The notes: generated by a model not told the origin, from the letters alone. Shown: positions 9,203 to 18,334, numbered from the stretch's first letter. The stretch is 64,000 nucleotides of DNA from Streptomyces sp. Je 1-369 (GCF_026810505.1 NZ_CP101750.1:8420515-8484514); one strand, 5' to 3'. Numbers and translations: made by a program.

Positions 9203-10690
9203 GTGAACGGACAACCCAACACCCGCCTGTCGGACCTGTTCGGCCTGGCCGGCTGGTCGAAGGGGGAGCTCGCGAGACTGGTGAACCGGCAGGCGGCGGC
9301 CATGGGCCACCCCCAGCTGGCCACCGACACCTCGCGGGTGCGGCGGTGGATCGACATGGGAGAGATCCCGCGCGATCCGGTGCCACGGGTGCTGGCTGTT
9401 CTGTTCACCGAGCGTCTCGGCCGTGTCGTGACCACTGAGGATCTGGGTCTGGTCCGGCACGGGCGCGTAGGGAAGCGGCGCGGCGACGGGAGTGTGGAGC
9501 ACCCCGACGGCGTGCCGTGGGCGCCCGAGCGGACGGCCGCGGTCCTCACCGAATTCACGGGAATGGACCTCATGCTCAACCGACGCGGCTTGGTGGGCGC
9601 GGGCGCTGCGCTTGCCGCAGGCTCCGCACTCAGCAGCGCCATGCACGACTGGCTGCACACCGATCCGACCCTCAAGGCGGACGCCCCCCGTATCGCAGAT
9701 CCCCTGCACGTCGACCCCGCGGGGCTCGATCGCTACGAGGCCGCTCCCATCGGGTCCCAGGAGATCGAGGAACTGGAGCGCTCCGTCGAAGTGTTCCGCG
9801 CCTGGGACGCGGCCCGCGGGGGCGGGCTGCAGCGCAAGGCCGTGGTGGGTCAGCTCAATGAAGTGGGCGGCATGCTCGCCTACCGGCACCCCGATCACCT
9901 CCAGCGTCGCCTGTGGGGCGTCGCCGCCAACCTGGCCGTGCTCGCGGGCTGGATGTCGCACGACGTCGGCCTGGAGCCCACGGCGCAGAAGTACTTCGTC
10001 ATCGCGGCGCACGCCGCTCGCGAGGGCGGCGACCGCCCGCGCGCCGGTGAAGCACTGTCGCGGGCCGCGCGTCAGATGGTGCACCTCGGCAAACCGGACG
10101 ACGCCCTGGACCTGATGAAGCTCGCCCAGTCGGGCGCGGGCGAGGAGGCCCTGCCCCGCACTCGGGCGATGCTGTACACCATCGAGGCCTGGGCCCACGC
10201 GTCGATGGGGCGCGGCCAGGCGATGCGGCGCACGCTCGGCCTCGCCGAGGACCTCTTCGTGTCCGACAAGGGGGACGTGCCGACGCCGAGCTGGATGCAG
10301 ATGTTCGACGAGGCGGATCTGCACGGCATGCAGGCCCTGGCCTATCGCACCCTCGCCGAGCATGAGGCGTCCGCGGCGAGCGCCGCACAGCGGCACGCGA
10401 AGGAGGCGATCGAGCTGCGGGCCAAGAACCGCGACCGTTCGCAGATCTTCGACTACATCTCCCTCGCCTCGGCCTGCTTCATCGCCGACGACCCCGAGCA
10501 GGCCGACCGGTACGCGCGGTTGGCGCTGGTCTCGATGCGGGCGAACTCCTCGCACCGCACCTGGGACCGGCTGCGTGAGATGTACCGGCTGACCGCGCAG
10601 TACGCGGGCTACCCGAAGATCCAGGACCTGCGCGAGGAGATCAAGTTCGCCCTGCCGAAGGGCGCCAGGGGGAGGACGGCGAGGGCGTAG
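9203..10690 (+). CDS. NsdA-like TPR transcriptional/developmental regulator
   Basis: 495 residues from a GTG start. The N-terminus LSDLFGLAGWSKGELARLVN followed by DTSRVRRWIDMGEIPRDPVP looks like a winged/HTH DNA-binding region. The rest is alpha-helical with TPR-like repeats (for example DHLQRRLWGVAANLAVLAGW and RPRAGEALSRAARQMVHLGK). This arrangement and the RRWIDMGE box match my memory of NsdA/NsdB of Streptomyces coelicolor, which repress sporulation and antibiotic production. A hydrophobic Gly/Ala segment near residues 130-150 is part of the family. No strong ribosome site precedes the GTG. Probably a pleiotropic repressor of development; whether it is the NsdA orthologue or a paralogue cannot be decided here. 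Confidence 0.8.
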   Translation: MNGQPNTRLSDLFGLAGWSKGELARLVNRQAAAMGHPQLATDTSRVRRWIDMGEIPRDPVPRVLAVLFTERLGRVVTTEDLGLVRHGRVGKRRGDGSVEHPDGVPWAPERTAAVLTEFTGMDLMLNRRGLVGAGAALAAGSALSSAMHDWLHTDPTLKADAPRIADPLHVDPAGLDRYEAAPIGSQEIEELERSVEVFRAWDAARGGGLQRKAVVGQLNEVGGMLAYRHPDHLQRRLWGVAANLAVLAGWMSHDVGLEPTAQKYFVIAAHAAREGGDRPRAGEALSRAARQMVHLGKPDDALDLMKLAQSGAGEEALPRTRAMLYTIEAWAHASMGRGQAMRRTLGLAEDLFVSDKGDVPTPSWMQMFDEADLHGMQALAYRTLAEHEASAASAAQRHAKEAIELRAKNRDRSQIFDYISLASACFIADDPEQADRYARLALVSMRANSSHRTWDRLREMYRLTAQYAGYPKIQDLREEIKFALPKGARGRTARA

Positions 10691-10736
10691 CTCAACGGAG
10701 CGGATAAGACATCGCGCGGCCGAAGGGTCCGGGACC

Positions 10737-12173
10737 TCAGACCCGCGCGACCAACAGGCAGGCGTCGTCCTCACGAGGTGCCGCGCCGAATTCCTCGACG
10801 ACGGTCCGCACGCAGTCCTGTGCCGTACGCGCCTTGGCGAAACGGGGCGCGAGGGAGAGCAGCAGGCCCGTCGCCGTGTCCCTGTCGCGCCGCGGCACCA
10901 GGCCGTCGGTGTGCAGCAGCAACAGGTCTCCGGGCCGCAGTTGCTCATCGGCCTGCTCGTACTTCGCGCCGGAGGTCGCGCCCAGGAGCACGCCGTGCGG
11001 TGGCGTCAGTGTGCGCCCTGTCCCGTCGCGGAACAGCAGCGGGGCGGGGTGCCCGGCCTGCGCCCAGGTGAGTACGTGCGTGGCGGGATCGAAACGGCAA
11101 CAGACGGCGCTGCCGAGGGCGGGCTGAACCGTGGCATCCAGCAGCTGGTTCAGCCAGCCCATGATCTGGCCGGGCTGTGCGAGGTGGCCGGGCTGCGCAC
11201 CGGCGACCGCCATGCCGCGCAGCGCGCCGAGCAGCATCGCCATGCCGGAGGTAACGGCGACGCCGTGCCCGGTGAGGTCGCCGACGCTCAGCAGGGCGTC
11301 GCCGCAGGGCAGTTCCATCGCGTCGTACCAGTCTCCGCCGATGAGCGCGCTGGTCGCGGAAGGGAGGTACTGAGCGGCGAGGTCGAGCCGTCCCGGCCCG
11401 CCGTGCGGCAGGCGCAGGGAGCCGCGCCAGGGCGGCAGGACCGCTTCTTGCAGGGCTACGGCGAGGCGGTGCTCGGTCTGCGCGATGTCGTGGTGGCGCT
11501 GGAGCGAGTCGCGGCTCTCCCGCACGACGCGCTGGCTGCGGCGCAGTTCGCTGACGTCCCGCAGGACGGCCCACATGGATGCGGTGGAGCCGTCGGCGGC
11601 CAGCACGGGTTCGCCCATCATGTGCACCTGGCGCTCCCGGCCGTCGGAGCGCAGGATGCGGAACTCGCCGTCGATGGGTTTTCCGTCGATGAGGCAGTCC
11701 GTGACCATCGAGGTCAGCAGGGGCTGGTCGTCGGGGTGGACGAGGGACGGGAACTCGTCGAGGGAGAGCGGGGGAGCGGCGGGGTCGCGGCCGAGGATGT
11801 CGTAGAGCTCCCCGGACCAGGTCGCCTCGTCGGTGAGGAGGTTCCACTCGGCGCTGCCCACCCGGCTCAGGAGGGAACCCCGGCCCGGCTCTGCGGACTC
11901 CGGGACGACCGGCGCCACGGGCTCCCCGCCCGTTCGCGGCGGGCCGTCGCGCAGCTGGGCCAGATGATCGTCGAGGTCGTTGAGCTGATGGACCGCCAGG
12001 TCGCACAGGGCCCGCTGCCAGCGCCCCGCCGGGTCCCCGCGGTCCGTCACGGCGTCGCGTCGCACGGCGTCGACCTCGCCGCGGAGCCGGCGCGTCTGCG
12101 AGATCAGCGCATCGACCGTGCCGCGCTCGGGCGGTTGGGCGGCTGCGTGGTCCGCAAAGACATGGGACGGCAT
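10737..12173 (-). CDS. PAS-domain PP2C/SpoIIE-type serine phosphatase
   Basis: 478 residues from the ATG at 12173, which has a GGAG site 8 nt upstream; the frame is open to 12296 but that start lacks support. An N-terminal helical region (~1-80) precedes a PAS fold (~95-215) with TWSGELYDILGRDPAAPPLS, HPDDQPLL and DGRERQVHMMGEPV. A SpoIIE/PP2C domain (~245-478) contains LIGGDWYDAMELPCG, VGDLTGHGVAVTSGMAMLLG and the C-terminal REDDACLLVARV. The Asp residues in GGDWYD, GDLTGHG and EDDACLL should bind the two metals. Such proteins dephosphorylate anti-anti-sigma factors in partner-switching stress pathways. No partner gene is adjacent. It is cytoplasmic, with no membrane segment. Confidence 0.88.
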   Translation of the reverse strand: MPSHVFADHAAAQPPERGTVDALISQTRRLRGEVDAVRRDAVTDRGDPAGRWQRALCDLAVHQLNDLDDHLAQLRDGPPRTGGEPVAPVVPESAEPGRGSLLSRVGSAEWNLLTDEATWSGELYDILGRDPAAPPLSLDEFPSLVHPDDQPLLTSMVTDCLIDGKPIDGEFRILRSDGRERQVHMMGEPVLAADGSTASMWAVLRDVSELRRSQRVVRESRDSLQRHHDIAQTEHRLAVALQEAVLPPWRGSLRLPHGGPGRLDLAAQYLPSATSALIGGDWYDAMELPCGDALLSVGDLTGHGVAVTSGMAMLLGALRGMAVAGAQPGHLAQPGQIMGWLNQLLDATVQPALGSAVCCRFDPATHVLTWAQAGHPAPLLFRDGTGRTLTPPHGVLLGATSGAKYEQADEQLRPGDLLLLHTDGLVPRRDRDTATGLLLSLAPRFAKARTAQDCVRTVVEEFGAAPREDDACLLVARV

Positions 12174-12180
12174 GAGGTGC

Positions 12181-12222
12181 TCCGTTGAGGTGCGGTGCGA
12201 CTCCGTGGAGGTGCGGTGCGAC
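12181..12222. repeat. 21-bp direct repeat, two copies
   Basis: TCCGTTGAGGTGCGGTGCGAC (12181-12201) is followed directly by the same unit with one change, T to G at position 6 (12202-12222). It lies immediately upstream of the phosphatase start on its leader side, so it may duplicate an operator or leader element. Confidence 0.85.
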
Positions 12223-12332
12223 CAGCTTGACGGGTGGTGGACCGCTAATGACTTTCGCACAGCAGGGGGTGGGCCGTAAGGGATTTGGCAACACACGATG
12301 CGGTGGTGCTTCTGGCATATGCCTATGTCCTG

Positions 12333-12348
12333 CGGATACGTGTATCCG
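12333..12348. promoter_or_regulatory. Palindrome CGGATAC-GT-GTATCCG
   Basis: Perfect 7-bp arms around a 2-bp centre, in the intergenic region between the phosphatase and the flavodoxin. Its size and symmetry suit a dimeric regulator site. No regulator is identified, and it could also be chance. Confidence 0.45.
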
Positions 12349-12762
12349 GGTGCGGAAGTCTAGAGGGAAAGGGTGAAGACGGTGTAGAAGTACGACGCGG
12401 AATATGGGGCTCCGGTGGCGGGTGCAGGTGTGTGCGGGGGCGAGTGGTGCCCGTGCGGCCCGAGGTGACTCCGTGGCGCGGGCCCGTCGACGCCCTCGCA
12501 CCGCGTGCGAGGTGAACTCCCGTACGCAGAGGACGTGTTGGACGTACCAGAACGGCGCGATTCGACCCCTCGGCGGTGACCGCGGACAGGCTGCGTGGCG
12601 TCAACGCAACTCATTCAACCGCAGCATGGGCAACCGGGTCCGCAACCTCCTGGAGGCCGTTCTGTCGGTCGGGCGGGAGTTGGATCTTCCGCAGGTGTTT
12701 CCTCCGGGCCATGAGGCTGATACGTAACCCCCGACACGGGAACGTGGAAGGAGACCGCCGTC

Positions 12763-13299
12763 ATGCTCAGCAAGGTGCTGGTCGCCTACGGGACGACCAA
12801 TGGTTCGACCGCGCGGATAGCCGAAGCCATCGCCGACGTGCTGCGCCGGAACGGACTCGATGCCGATGCGCTCCCGGCCGGGTCCGTGGCCGACGTGGAT
12901 TCCTACGACGCCGTGGTGCTGGGCGGCGCGCTCTATGCCGACCGCTGGCACAAGGACGCCCGTCGGTTCGCCCGCCGGCACCGCCGCGCGCTGGCCACGC
13001 GGCCGTTGTGGCTCTTCAGCAGCGGCCCGCTCGACGCCGCGGCAGCACAGCACGAGATACCGCCCGTGCGGGGAGCGAAGGCAGTGCTGTTCCGGTTCGA
13101 CGCGGAGGAGCACCGCACCTTCGGCGGATGCCTGGAAGAAGGCGCCAAAGGGTTCATCGCGCGAAAGATCGTGGCGGCCGGCAAGGGCGGGGACTTCCGG
13201 GACTTCGCGCAGATCGAGGCGTGGGCGCAACGCATCGCTGACGCGGTGTCCGGCATTCGTCCTGCGGTGAGTTCCGAAGAACGTACGGAGAGGGGCTGA
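12763..13299 (+). CDS. Flavodoxin-domain protein (HemG-like fold)
   Basis: 178 residues. The ATG at 12763 has a strong GGAAGGAG site upstream. The FMN phosphate loop is YGTTNGSTARIAEAIA (residues ~9-24). The further flavodoxin strands are YDAVVLGGALYADRWHKDA and RPLWLFSSGPLD, the last being typical of the flavodoxin_5/protoporphyrinogen-oxidase-like family. It should be a soluble FMN electron carrier or oxidoreductase. It sits among stress-type genes, so a redox-stress role is possible. It is convergent with the Gmad2-LysM gene. No haem genes are nearby, so haem synthesis is not implied. Confidence 0.85.
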   Translation: MLSKVLVAYGTTNGSTARIAEAIADVLRRNGLDADALPAGSVADVDSYDAVVLGGALYADRWHKDARRFARRHRRALATRPLWLFSSGPLDAAAAQHEIPPVRGAKAVLFRFDAEEHRTFGGCLEEGAKGFIARKIVAAGKGGDFRDFAQIEAWAQRIADAVSGIRPAVSSEERTERG

Positions 13300-13369
13300 G
13301 CACGGCATCAGAGGAGACGAGGAGGGCGATTCAGCGGACCTCGGCCCATGCGGCGGCCCGGCCGTGCGC

Positions 13370-13864
13370 TCACTTGCGTCCGATGGGTATGCGCAGCACC
13401 TGCCCCGGCGTGATCTTGTTCGGGTCGGTGATCTGGTCGGGGTTGGCGCGGACGATGTACTGGAAGAGGGAGGCGTCTCCGTAGTAGGTCTTCGCCAGTC
13501 CGGAGAGTGTGTCGCCCCTGACGACCTTGTGCTCCCGGTAGCCGTAGTAACCCGGCTTGATGCGCGGGCCGTAGATGACCGGGAGGGTGACGACGTGGAC
13601 CTCGCTGCCGTCCTTGGGGCTGACCTCGAAGACCTGGACCAGGAGCTGGTCGGACTTGAACGCCGCGTGTGCGACGTCGACGGCGACGTGGAACTGGCCG
13701 TGCTCACCGGTGCCGCCGCCCACCTGGAAGTGCCCCGTCACCTCGTCGTGGCCGTCCCCGACGCGGTAGTTGAGCGTGGCCTCATAGCCGGTGCCCATGC
13801 CGCCCAGGTGGATCGGGTTCCCCACCAGGTCGAGTTTGCGCGGCTGGTCGATGCGGTTCGTCAT
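13370..13864 (-). CDS. Gmad2 (Ig-like) plus LysM domain protein
   Basis: 164 residues from the ATG at 13864, which has a CAGGAGAG ribosome site; an in-frame start at 13909 lacks one. The N-terminal ~105 residues fit the Gmad2 Ig-like fold, with GTGEHGQFHVAVDV and the hallmark VFEVSPKDGSEVHVVTLPV. The C-terminal LysM (~112-164) reads HKVVRGDTLSGLAKTYYGD through NKITPGQVLRIPIG. There is no signal peptide, although LysM normally binds peptidoglycan. It may be exported by a non-classical route or act inside, as some LysM proteins do. The gene is monocistronic. Confidence 0.85.
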   Translation of the reverse strand: MTNRIDQPRKLDLVGNPIHLGGMGTGYEATLNYRVGDGHDEVTGHFQVGGGTGEHGQFHVAVDVAHAAFKSDQLLVQVFEVSPKDGSEVHVVTLPVIYGPRIKPGYYGYREHKVVRGDTLSGLAKTYYGDASLFQYIVRANPDQITDPNKITPGQVLRIPIGRK

Positions 13865-13967
13865 CGGTCTCTCCTGACCACGAGGGACGTGCTGCTCCTG
13901 TCCACTCAACTCCCGTCACGGCGGCGGGCAAGCCCAGCTTTCGGTCACGGCGTCGTTCGGCCGGATG

Positions 13968-15041
13968 TCAGCGTGGGCGACTCGGCAGGAGCCGGGCGAC
14001 GCGGGCGAGCAGGCGGACGCGGCGCCGGACGGCTCTCCGGCCCAGGCGGCGCAGGCGGCTCGGGCGGACCACGTGGCTCAGGCGGCGCAAGCGGTCCAGG
14101 TGGCGGCCGCAGCGGCCCGGGTGAGCCGGTCGGCTGACGCGTGACCGTCCCTCCGGGTGCGCATACGTGCCCGTCCGCGGCACGGCGATGACCGGACACC
14201 GGGCTCGGGGGAGGGCACGGATGACGACCGAGCCGGCCGGCAGGCGGGACGCACCGCCGCGTCTGCGGATGCCCACGATCAGCCCGAGCGACCGCGCGGA
14301 TTCCTCGGTCAGTACCTCCGCCACCGGGCCGCGGAGAACCGCGTGCCGCACGTGCACCGCCGGGTGCAGGGTCTGCAGGCCCGCCACGGTGTCCGCCAGC
14401 ATGCGGCGGCACTCCCGCAGGGCCGCCCGTTCGTCCAGAACGCCGAGGACAGGGGGATGCCACACGTGCAGGACCCGCAACTCCGCGTCCTGCCGCGCGG
14501 CCCTCTCGAAGGCGTGATGGAGTGCGGCCGCGGAGTGCCGGCGACCGTCCCGGTCGAGGTCCGCACCGACGACGAAGTACGGCCGCCCGCGGTCACCTTC
14601 GGGCACCGGCAGGACCACCACGGGACACTTGGCGTGCGCGAAGACGGAGAACCGCACGGTGCTGCCGGTGAACAGCGCCGTCCTCCTGTTCGCTCGCCGC
14701 GAGTCGAAGACCAGGGTGGCGGCCGTGCGGGCCTGCTCGCCCAGCACCGGGGCCAGGTCGTCCGGGGCGAGCCGTGCGGAGACCTCCAGGTGGGGGAGGC
14801 GGGTCTTGACGAAGGCGAGGGCCTGACCGACGGGCACCTCCGGGGGGTCCTGGGCCCGGCGTCCCGCGCGCGGGCGCGGAGACGCGGGCGGGGAGCGGCG
14901 GGCCGGATGCCCCAGGGCGACGATGACGCGAAGCGGCAGGCTGAGCCGGTCGGCCTCGTCGGCGCCCCACGCCAAGGCGCCCTCACAGGACGTATCGGCG
15001 CCGATACCGACCACGACGGGCGCGCGCGGGGCTGCTGGCAT
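13968..15041 (-). CDS. Tandem universal stress protein with Arg-rich C-terminal extension
   Basis: 357 residues from the ATG at 15041 (GGAGAAG upstream). Two Usp folds are visible. The first (~1-145) begins APVVVGIGADTSCEGALAWGADEA and ends ...VRFSVFAHAKCPVVVLPV. The second (~155-290) begins YFVVGADLDRDGRRHSAAALHHAFERAA and ends with IRALPRARCPVIAVPR. Members usually stop shortly after this last strand. Here about 65 further residues follow, very rich in Arg, Leu and Pro (HLDRLRRLSHVVRPSRLRRL). Usp proteins bind nucleotides and help cells survive redox, hypoxic or stationary stress. The tail may bind nucleic acid or membrane, or be a readthrough artefact. Confidence 0.85.
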   Translation of the reverse strand: MPAAPRAPVVVGIGADTSCEGALAWGADEADRLSLPLRVIVALGHPARRSPPASPRPRAGRRAQDPPEVPVGQALAFVKTRLPHLEVSARLAPDDLAPVLGEQARTAATLVFDSRRANRRTALFTGSTVRFSVFAHAKCPVVVLPVPEGDRGRPYFVVGADLDRDGRRHSAAALHHAFERAARQDAELRVLHVWHPPVLGVLDERAALRECRRMLADTVAGLQTLHPAVHVRHAVLRGPVAEVLTEESARSLGLIVGIRRRGGASRLPAGSVVIRALPRARCPVIAVPRTGTYAHPEGRSRVSRPAHPGRCGRHLDRLRRLSHVVRPSRLRRLGRRAVRRRVRLLARVARLLPSRPR

Positions 15042-15272
15042 CGGCTTCTCCGTCGCCGTCTCAGGGACTCGGAGCGTTGCCACGACGGTAGGGCGGGCCG
15101 GTCGGCCCGGCCAGTCCCGTTCTCGGTCAGTCGGTTCTGACCTCGGAGATCGACCAGGGCGTCGAACTCGTAGGCATGCACGGGGCTTCGGGTCACGGCG
15201 CCGAGTGGTCCGACTCATGTGCGAGGACGATCCGGCCCTCGGCGCGGTCGTCGCCCAGGACGACCGGTGGCC

Positions 15273-16538
15273 TCAGCCGTGCAGTCGTACGGGCAGCCGT
15301 CGCACGCTGTTGCCCACGAACGAGGCGTGGCGCGCCAGTTCCGCGTCCGGGACGGCGAGGTCCAGTCGGGGGAAGCGGGTGAAGAGTCGCTCGAGGGCGA
15401 CGGTGGCCTCCAGGCGGGCCAGCGGGGCGCCCAGGCAGTAGTGCGCGCCGTGGCCGAGGGAGAGGTGGCGGGCGGAGACGGTACGGGTGAGGGTGAAGTC
15501 GTCGGCGTCGGGGCCGTGGGTCTTGGGGTCGCGGCCCGCGGCGGAGTATCCGGCCAGCACCGGGGTGCCCTTGGGGATGACGGTGCCGTCCAGCGTCAGG
15601 TCCCGGGTCGGGTAGCGGAAGGGGAAGTAGCTGACGGGGCTGTCCCAGCGCAGCGTCTCCTCGACCACGTCCGCCCAGCTCGCCCGGCCCGACGTGACCA
15701 GGTCGAGCTGGTCACGGTGCGTGCACAGGGCGCGTACCGCATTCGTGATCAGGTTCAGCGTCGTCTCGTGACCAGCGATGATCATGAGCATCAGGGTGCC
15801 GAGCAGTTCGTGCGGGCCGAGCCGGTCGCCGTTCTCCTCGCGGGCGGCGATCAGGGCGGACGTGAGGTCGTCGCGGGGGTTCTTCCTGCGGACGGCCACG
15901 ATGTCGGCCAGCACGTCCACCATCTCGTGGTTGGCGGCCGATGCCTGCTCGGGGCCGATGTCCGTCGCGACGATCTGGTCGGAGAGGTGGTGCAGACGGT
16001 CCTGGTGGCCGGCGTCCACGCCGAACAGTTCGCAGATGACGCCCATCGGCAGCGGCAGCGCGAAGTGCGTGCGCAGGTCCGCGACTCCGTCGCCCTCGGC
16101 GGCCGCCCGATCGAGGCCGTCGAGCAGCTCGGAGGTCAACTCCTCGATGCGCGGTCCCAGTTCCGCCACGCGGCGCGCGGTGAACGCCCGGCTCACCAGG
16201 GAGCGCAGGCGCTTGTGGTCGGCACCGTCCGCCGTGGTCATGCCCGGCACCGTGGCGAAGGTCTTGAGCGGCCAGGCGGCCGGTACCCCTCCCGTCTGCA
16301 ACGCGGTGAAGTGCAGCGCGTTCTTGGCGACGTCGGGGTGGGCGAGGAACTCCCGCAGCGCGTCGTGTCCGAGCACCGCCATGCCCGCGACCTCGCCGGG
16401 CAGGACCACCGGAGCGACCGCGCCCCGGGCGAGCAGCCGGGCGTTGTCCGCGTGCGGGCAGCCGCCGGTCGGGTTCATGCGGTGTGCCGGTACGGGCGGT
16501 TGGTCGGACGGGCCGTTGCTCGGCGGTGTGGTGTCCAA
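15273..16538 (-). CDS. Cytochrome P450
   Basis: 421 residues from a TTG start at 16538, chosen because GGAG lies 8 nt upstream. An ATG at 16478 is the alternative. Longer frames would run through the heptamer repeat. P450 landmarks are the I-helix oxygen motif MIIAGHETTLN (~res 245), the ExxR pair in VVEETLRWD and the haem loop SLGHGAHYCLGAPLAR, whose Cys ligates iron. The usual Phe before the loop Gly is Leu here. It is a soluble bacterial class I enzyme needing ferredoxin and reductase, neither of which is encoded nearby. Substrate unknown; a role with the SGNH hydrolase upstream on the same strand is possible. Confidence 0.92.
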   Translation of the reverse strand: MDTTPPSNGPSDQPPVPAHRMNPTGGCPHADNARLLARGAVAPVVLPGEVAGMAVLGHDALREFLAHPDVAKNALHFTALQTGGVPAAWPLKTFATVPGMTTADGADHKRLRSLVSRAFTARRVAELGPRIEELTSELLDGLDRAAAEGDGVADLRTHFALPLPMGVICELFGVDAGHQDRLHHLSDQIVATDIGPEQASAANHEMVDVLADIVAVRRKNPRDDLTSALIAAREENGDRLGPHELLGTLMLMIIAGHETTLNLITNAVRALCTHRDQLDLVTSGRASWADVVEETLRWDSPVSYFPFRYPTRDLTLDGTVIPKGTPVLAGYSAAGRDPKTHGPDADDFTLTRTVSARHLSLGHGAHYCLGAPLARLEATVALERLFTRFPRLDLAVPDAELARHASFVGNSVRRLPVRLHG

Positions 16539-16564
16539 CGGGGTTCTCCAAGGGGAGATGCGTC

Positions 16565-16620
16565 GGGTGACGGGTGACGGGTGACGGGTGACGGGTGTCG
16601 GGTTTCGGGTGTCGGGTGGG
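16565..16620. repeat. Heptamer tandem repeat, 8 units of GGGTGAC type
   Basis: Four perfect GGGTGAC units are followed by GGGTGTC, GGGTTTC, GGGTGTC and GGGTGGG, 56 bp without a break. The run lies just upstream of the P450 ribosome site, in the 134-bp gap to the SGNH hydrolase gene. It is on the transcribed leader side of the P450, so copy-number change could affect expression. Confidence 0.92.
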
Positions 16621-16672
16621 TGCGACGGCATGCCGTCGTCGCCGTCGGATCGGCGACGAACCCTGTGCCCTA

Positions 16673-18226
16673 TTAGAAACCGACGAATACGCGCCGGAAC
16701 AGGTCCAGGGCCTCATCGGCCCAGCCGATGACGCGGAGTGTCGAGTCCAGGTTTCCCGGCGGCCGGTTGACCAGCGTGTCCTTGCGGATGAGACGCTCGA
16801 AGTCGACGTGCACCGGGTCCTCGCGGGGCGTCTCTCCGTCGGGGCGGAAGAACTGGACGCCCGCCAGCCGCATCACATCGATCAGTTCCTGGGCGAGGAT
16901 GCCGTACCCCACCGTCGTCGGGTGGACTCCGTCGAGCGAGAACAGGCCGCCGTCGGTGCGCTGTTCCGCCTCACCGGCGAGGAAGCGGGAGTTCGGGGGC
17001 GGTGTCAGCGCCTCCAGAGCCGGCGGCAGGTCGTAGGGCCGCCACCACCCCGGCTGAGCCGCCGCGTCCTCGGCGTACCGGCGGGAAGCGAGCCGGTCCA
17101 GCAAGCCGCAGGTCTCCAGCAGGTACCAGTCCATACCCGATCGCCGGGCGTCGCGGACCTCCGCCGTGATCGCGTCGTTGTACTCGTCGATGGCGTCGTC
17201 GACCCGCCGCGCCTCGTCAGCTGTGATCTTCGGGTCACGGTGAGGGTCGAAGGCGTCGTTGCCGATCCACGGGCGGGTGTAATACGGGTAGTACCTCGAA
17301 CCCCTCTCGACCTTGTCGTCGACGCCGCGCGCCACCGGCGCGATGGTGACGTGCGGGACCGTGCACCATATGACGTGCCGCGCCTTGATCCCGGCGACCT
17401 CGGCGGCCACCTGGCGCAGTTCGGCCGCGAAGTGCTGTGGCTGCCAGACGGTGAAGTCTCCTTTGCGGGACAGATCGTCGTAGCCGTCCGCACTCCAGAC
17501 CACTTTGAGCTCGGTCACGGCCTTCAGCGCGTTGTTCGCGCCGAGGAAGACGACCAGCGTCTCGATCCCGTGCTCCGAACCGGTCCCGTCGGTCTCCTTC
17601 CCGAGCTCCGCCGCGGCGCCCAGTTGGGTCAGCGCCCCGGCCGCCGGGGGCTGCGTGGGCAGGACCCGGAGGGCGGCGCGCTCGCACGCGTTCTGGACGA
17701 GCTGCATGATCGGGTCGTCTTCGGGGGCCTTGATCCGAGCGAGGCACTCGTCCGCCGACTTCGAGAGCGCGTCCCGCAAGTCCCATCCGAAGACTGCGAG
17801 GTTGTGCATGATGGCCGTCGTCGACGGCACCGCCAGCCCAGGCCCCCGCTCCCAATAATCCTCCACCCGGTCCATGAGACTCCGGGCCCGGAACAGCGCG
17901 AACGGTGCCTCCCGCAGGTCCACGGTCCGCCCGTAACGCGCTTCCAGGTCGCGCAGGAGCAGCTCGATGTTGAAGGGCAGCCCGCCGAGGCCCTCGTAGC
18001 GGGGGTACCGGAACCGTTCGGCGCACCCCAGCTCGTGGGCGACGATCGCCGGATACGACAGTCCCGTGTTGAACACCGCCAGGCTCTGGAACCCCTGCGT
18101 CAGAGAATCCCCGATCGCGACCAGCCGGTGCCTCGGCTCTCCCTGCCGGTCGACGTCCACCGTGACCCCCACTGTGGGGTCGGTCTCGGGTACCCGTGGC
18201 TCCCGACGGCGTACGGAACCGTCCAT
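16673..18226 (-). CDS. SGNH/GDSL-family hydrolase
   Basis: 517 residues from the ATG at 18226 (GGGGGA upstream). The GDSL block I is LVAIGDSLTQGFQS near residue 38, with the nucleophile Ser. Block III is FLGANNALKAV near residue 220. Block V with the Asp-His pair is SLDGVHPTTVGYG near residue 445. There is no signal peptide, so it is probably cytoplasmic. It is about twice the size of a minimal GDSL esterase, with a long insertion between blocks I and III. It should hydrolyse an ester or acyl group; substrate unknown. It precedes the P450 on the same strand but is separated from it by a repeat-bearing gap. Confidence 0.85.
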   Translation of the reverse strand: MDGSVRRREPRVPETDPTVGVTVDVDRQGEPRHRLVAIGDSLTQGFQSLAVFNTGLSYPAIVAHELGCAERFRYPRYEGLGGLPFNIELLLRDLEARYGRTVDLREAPFALFRARSLMDRVEDYWERGPGLAVPSTTAIMHNLAVFGWDLRDALSKSADECLARIKAPEDDPIMQLVQNACERAALRVLPTQPPAAGALTQLGAAAELGKETDGTGSEHGIETLVVFLGANNALKAVTELKVVWSADGYDDLSRKGDFTVWQPQHFAAELRQVAAEVAGIKARHVIWCTVPHVTIAPVARGVDDKVERGSRYYPYYTRPWIGNDAFDPHRDPKITADEARRVDDAIDEYNDAITAEVRDARRSGMDWYLLETCGLLDRLASRRYAEDAAAQPGWWRPYDLPPALEALTPPPNSRFLAGEAEQRTDGGLFSLDGVHPTTVGYGILAQELIDVMRLAGVQFFRPDGETPREDPVHVDFERLIRKDTLVNRPPGNLDSTLRVIGWADEALDLFRRVFVGF

Positions 18227-18334
18227 GATGTCCCCCCGGCCCGTCACGGCGCACCGGCTGTGCCCTCGTGGGGCCAGTTCCTGCATACGCAGCCCGGCGG
18301 GGAGCGGGACTTCGCGGACGGGGGATACGTAAAA

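Larger units (their letters stand above)
12174..12762. other. 589-bp divergent intergenic region with repeats
   Basis: It lies between the phosphatase and flavodoxin genes. It holds a 21-bp tandem repeat at 12181-12222, a 7-bp-arm palindrome at 12333-12348 and the GGAAGGAG ribosome site of the flavodoxin gene near 12747. The short open frames on either strand have no ribosome site and unconvincing codon use, so I call no gene here. Confidence 0.6.

Noticed and set aside
12360..12727. Small overlapping frames in the phosphatase-flavodoxin gap
   Set aside because: They lack ribosome sites and protein-like composition, and the region carries promoters and repeats instead.
13364..14137. Plus-strand frame of 257 residues with Gly/Ser/Pro-rich end
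   Set aside because: It overlaps the Gmad2-LysM gene and the 3' end of the stress protein on the other strand; the Gly-rich end only mirrors the Arg-rich tail of that protein.
16539..16631. Upstream extension of the P450 to an ATG at 16631
   Set aside because: It would encode the heptamer repeat as a Thr/Arg/His/Pro run and bypasses the good GGAG-TTG start.
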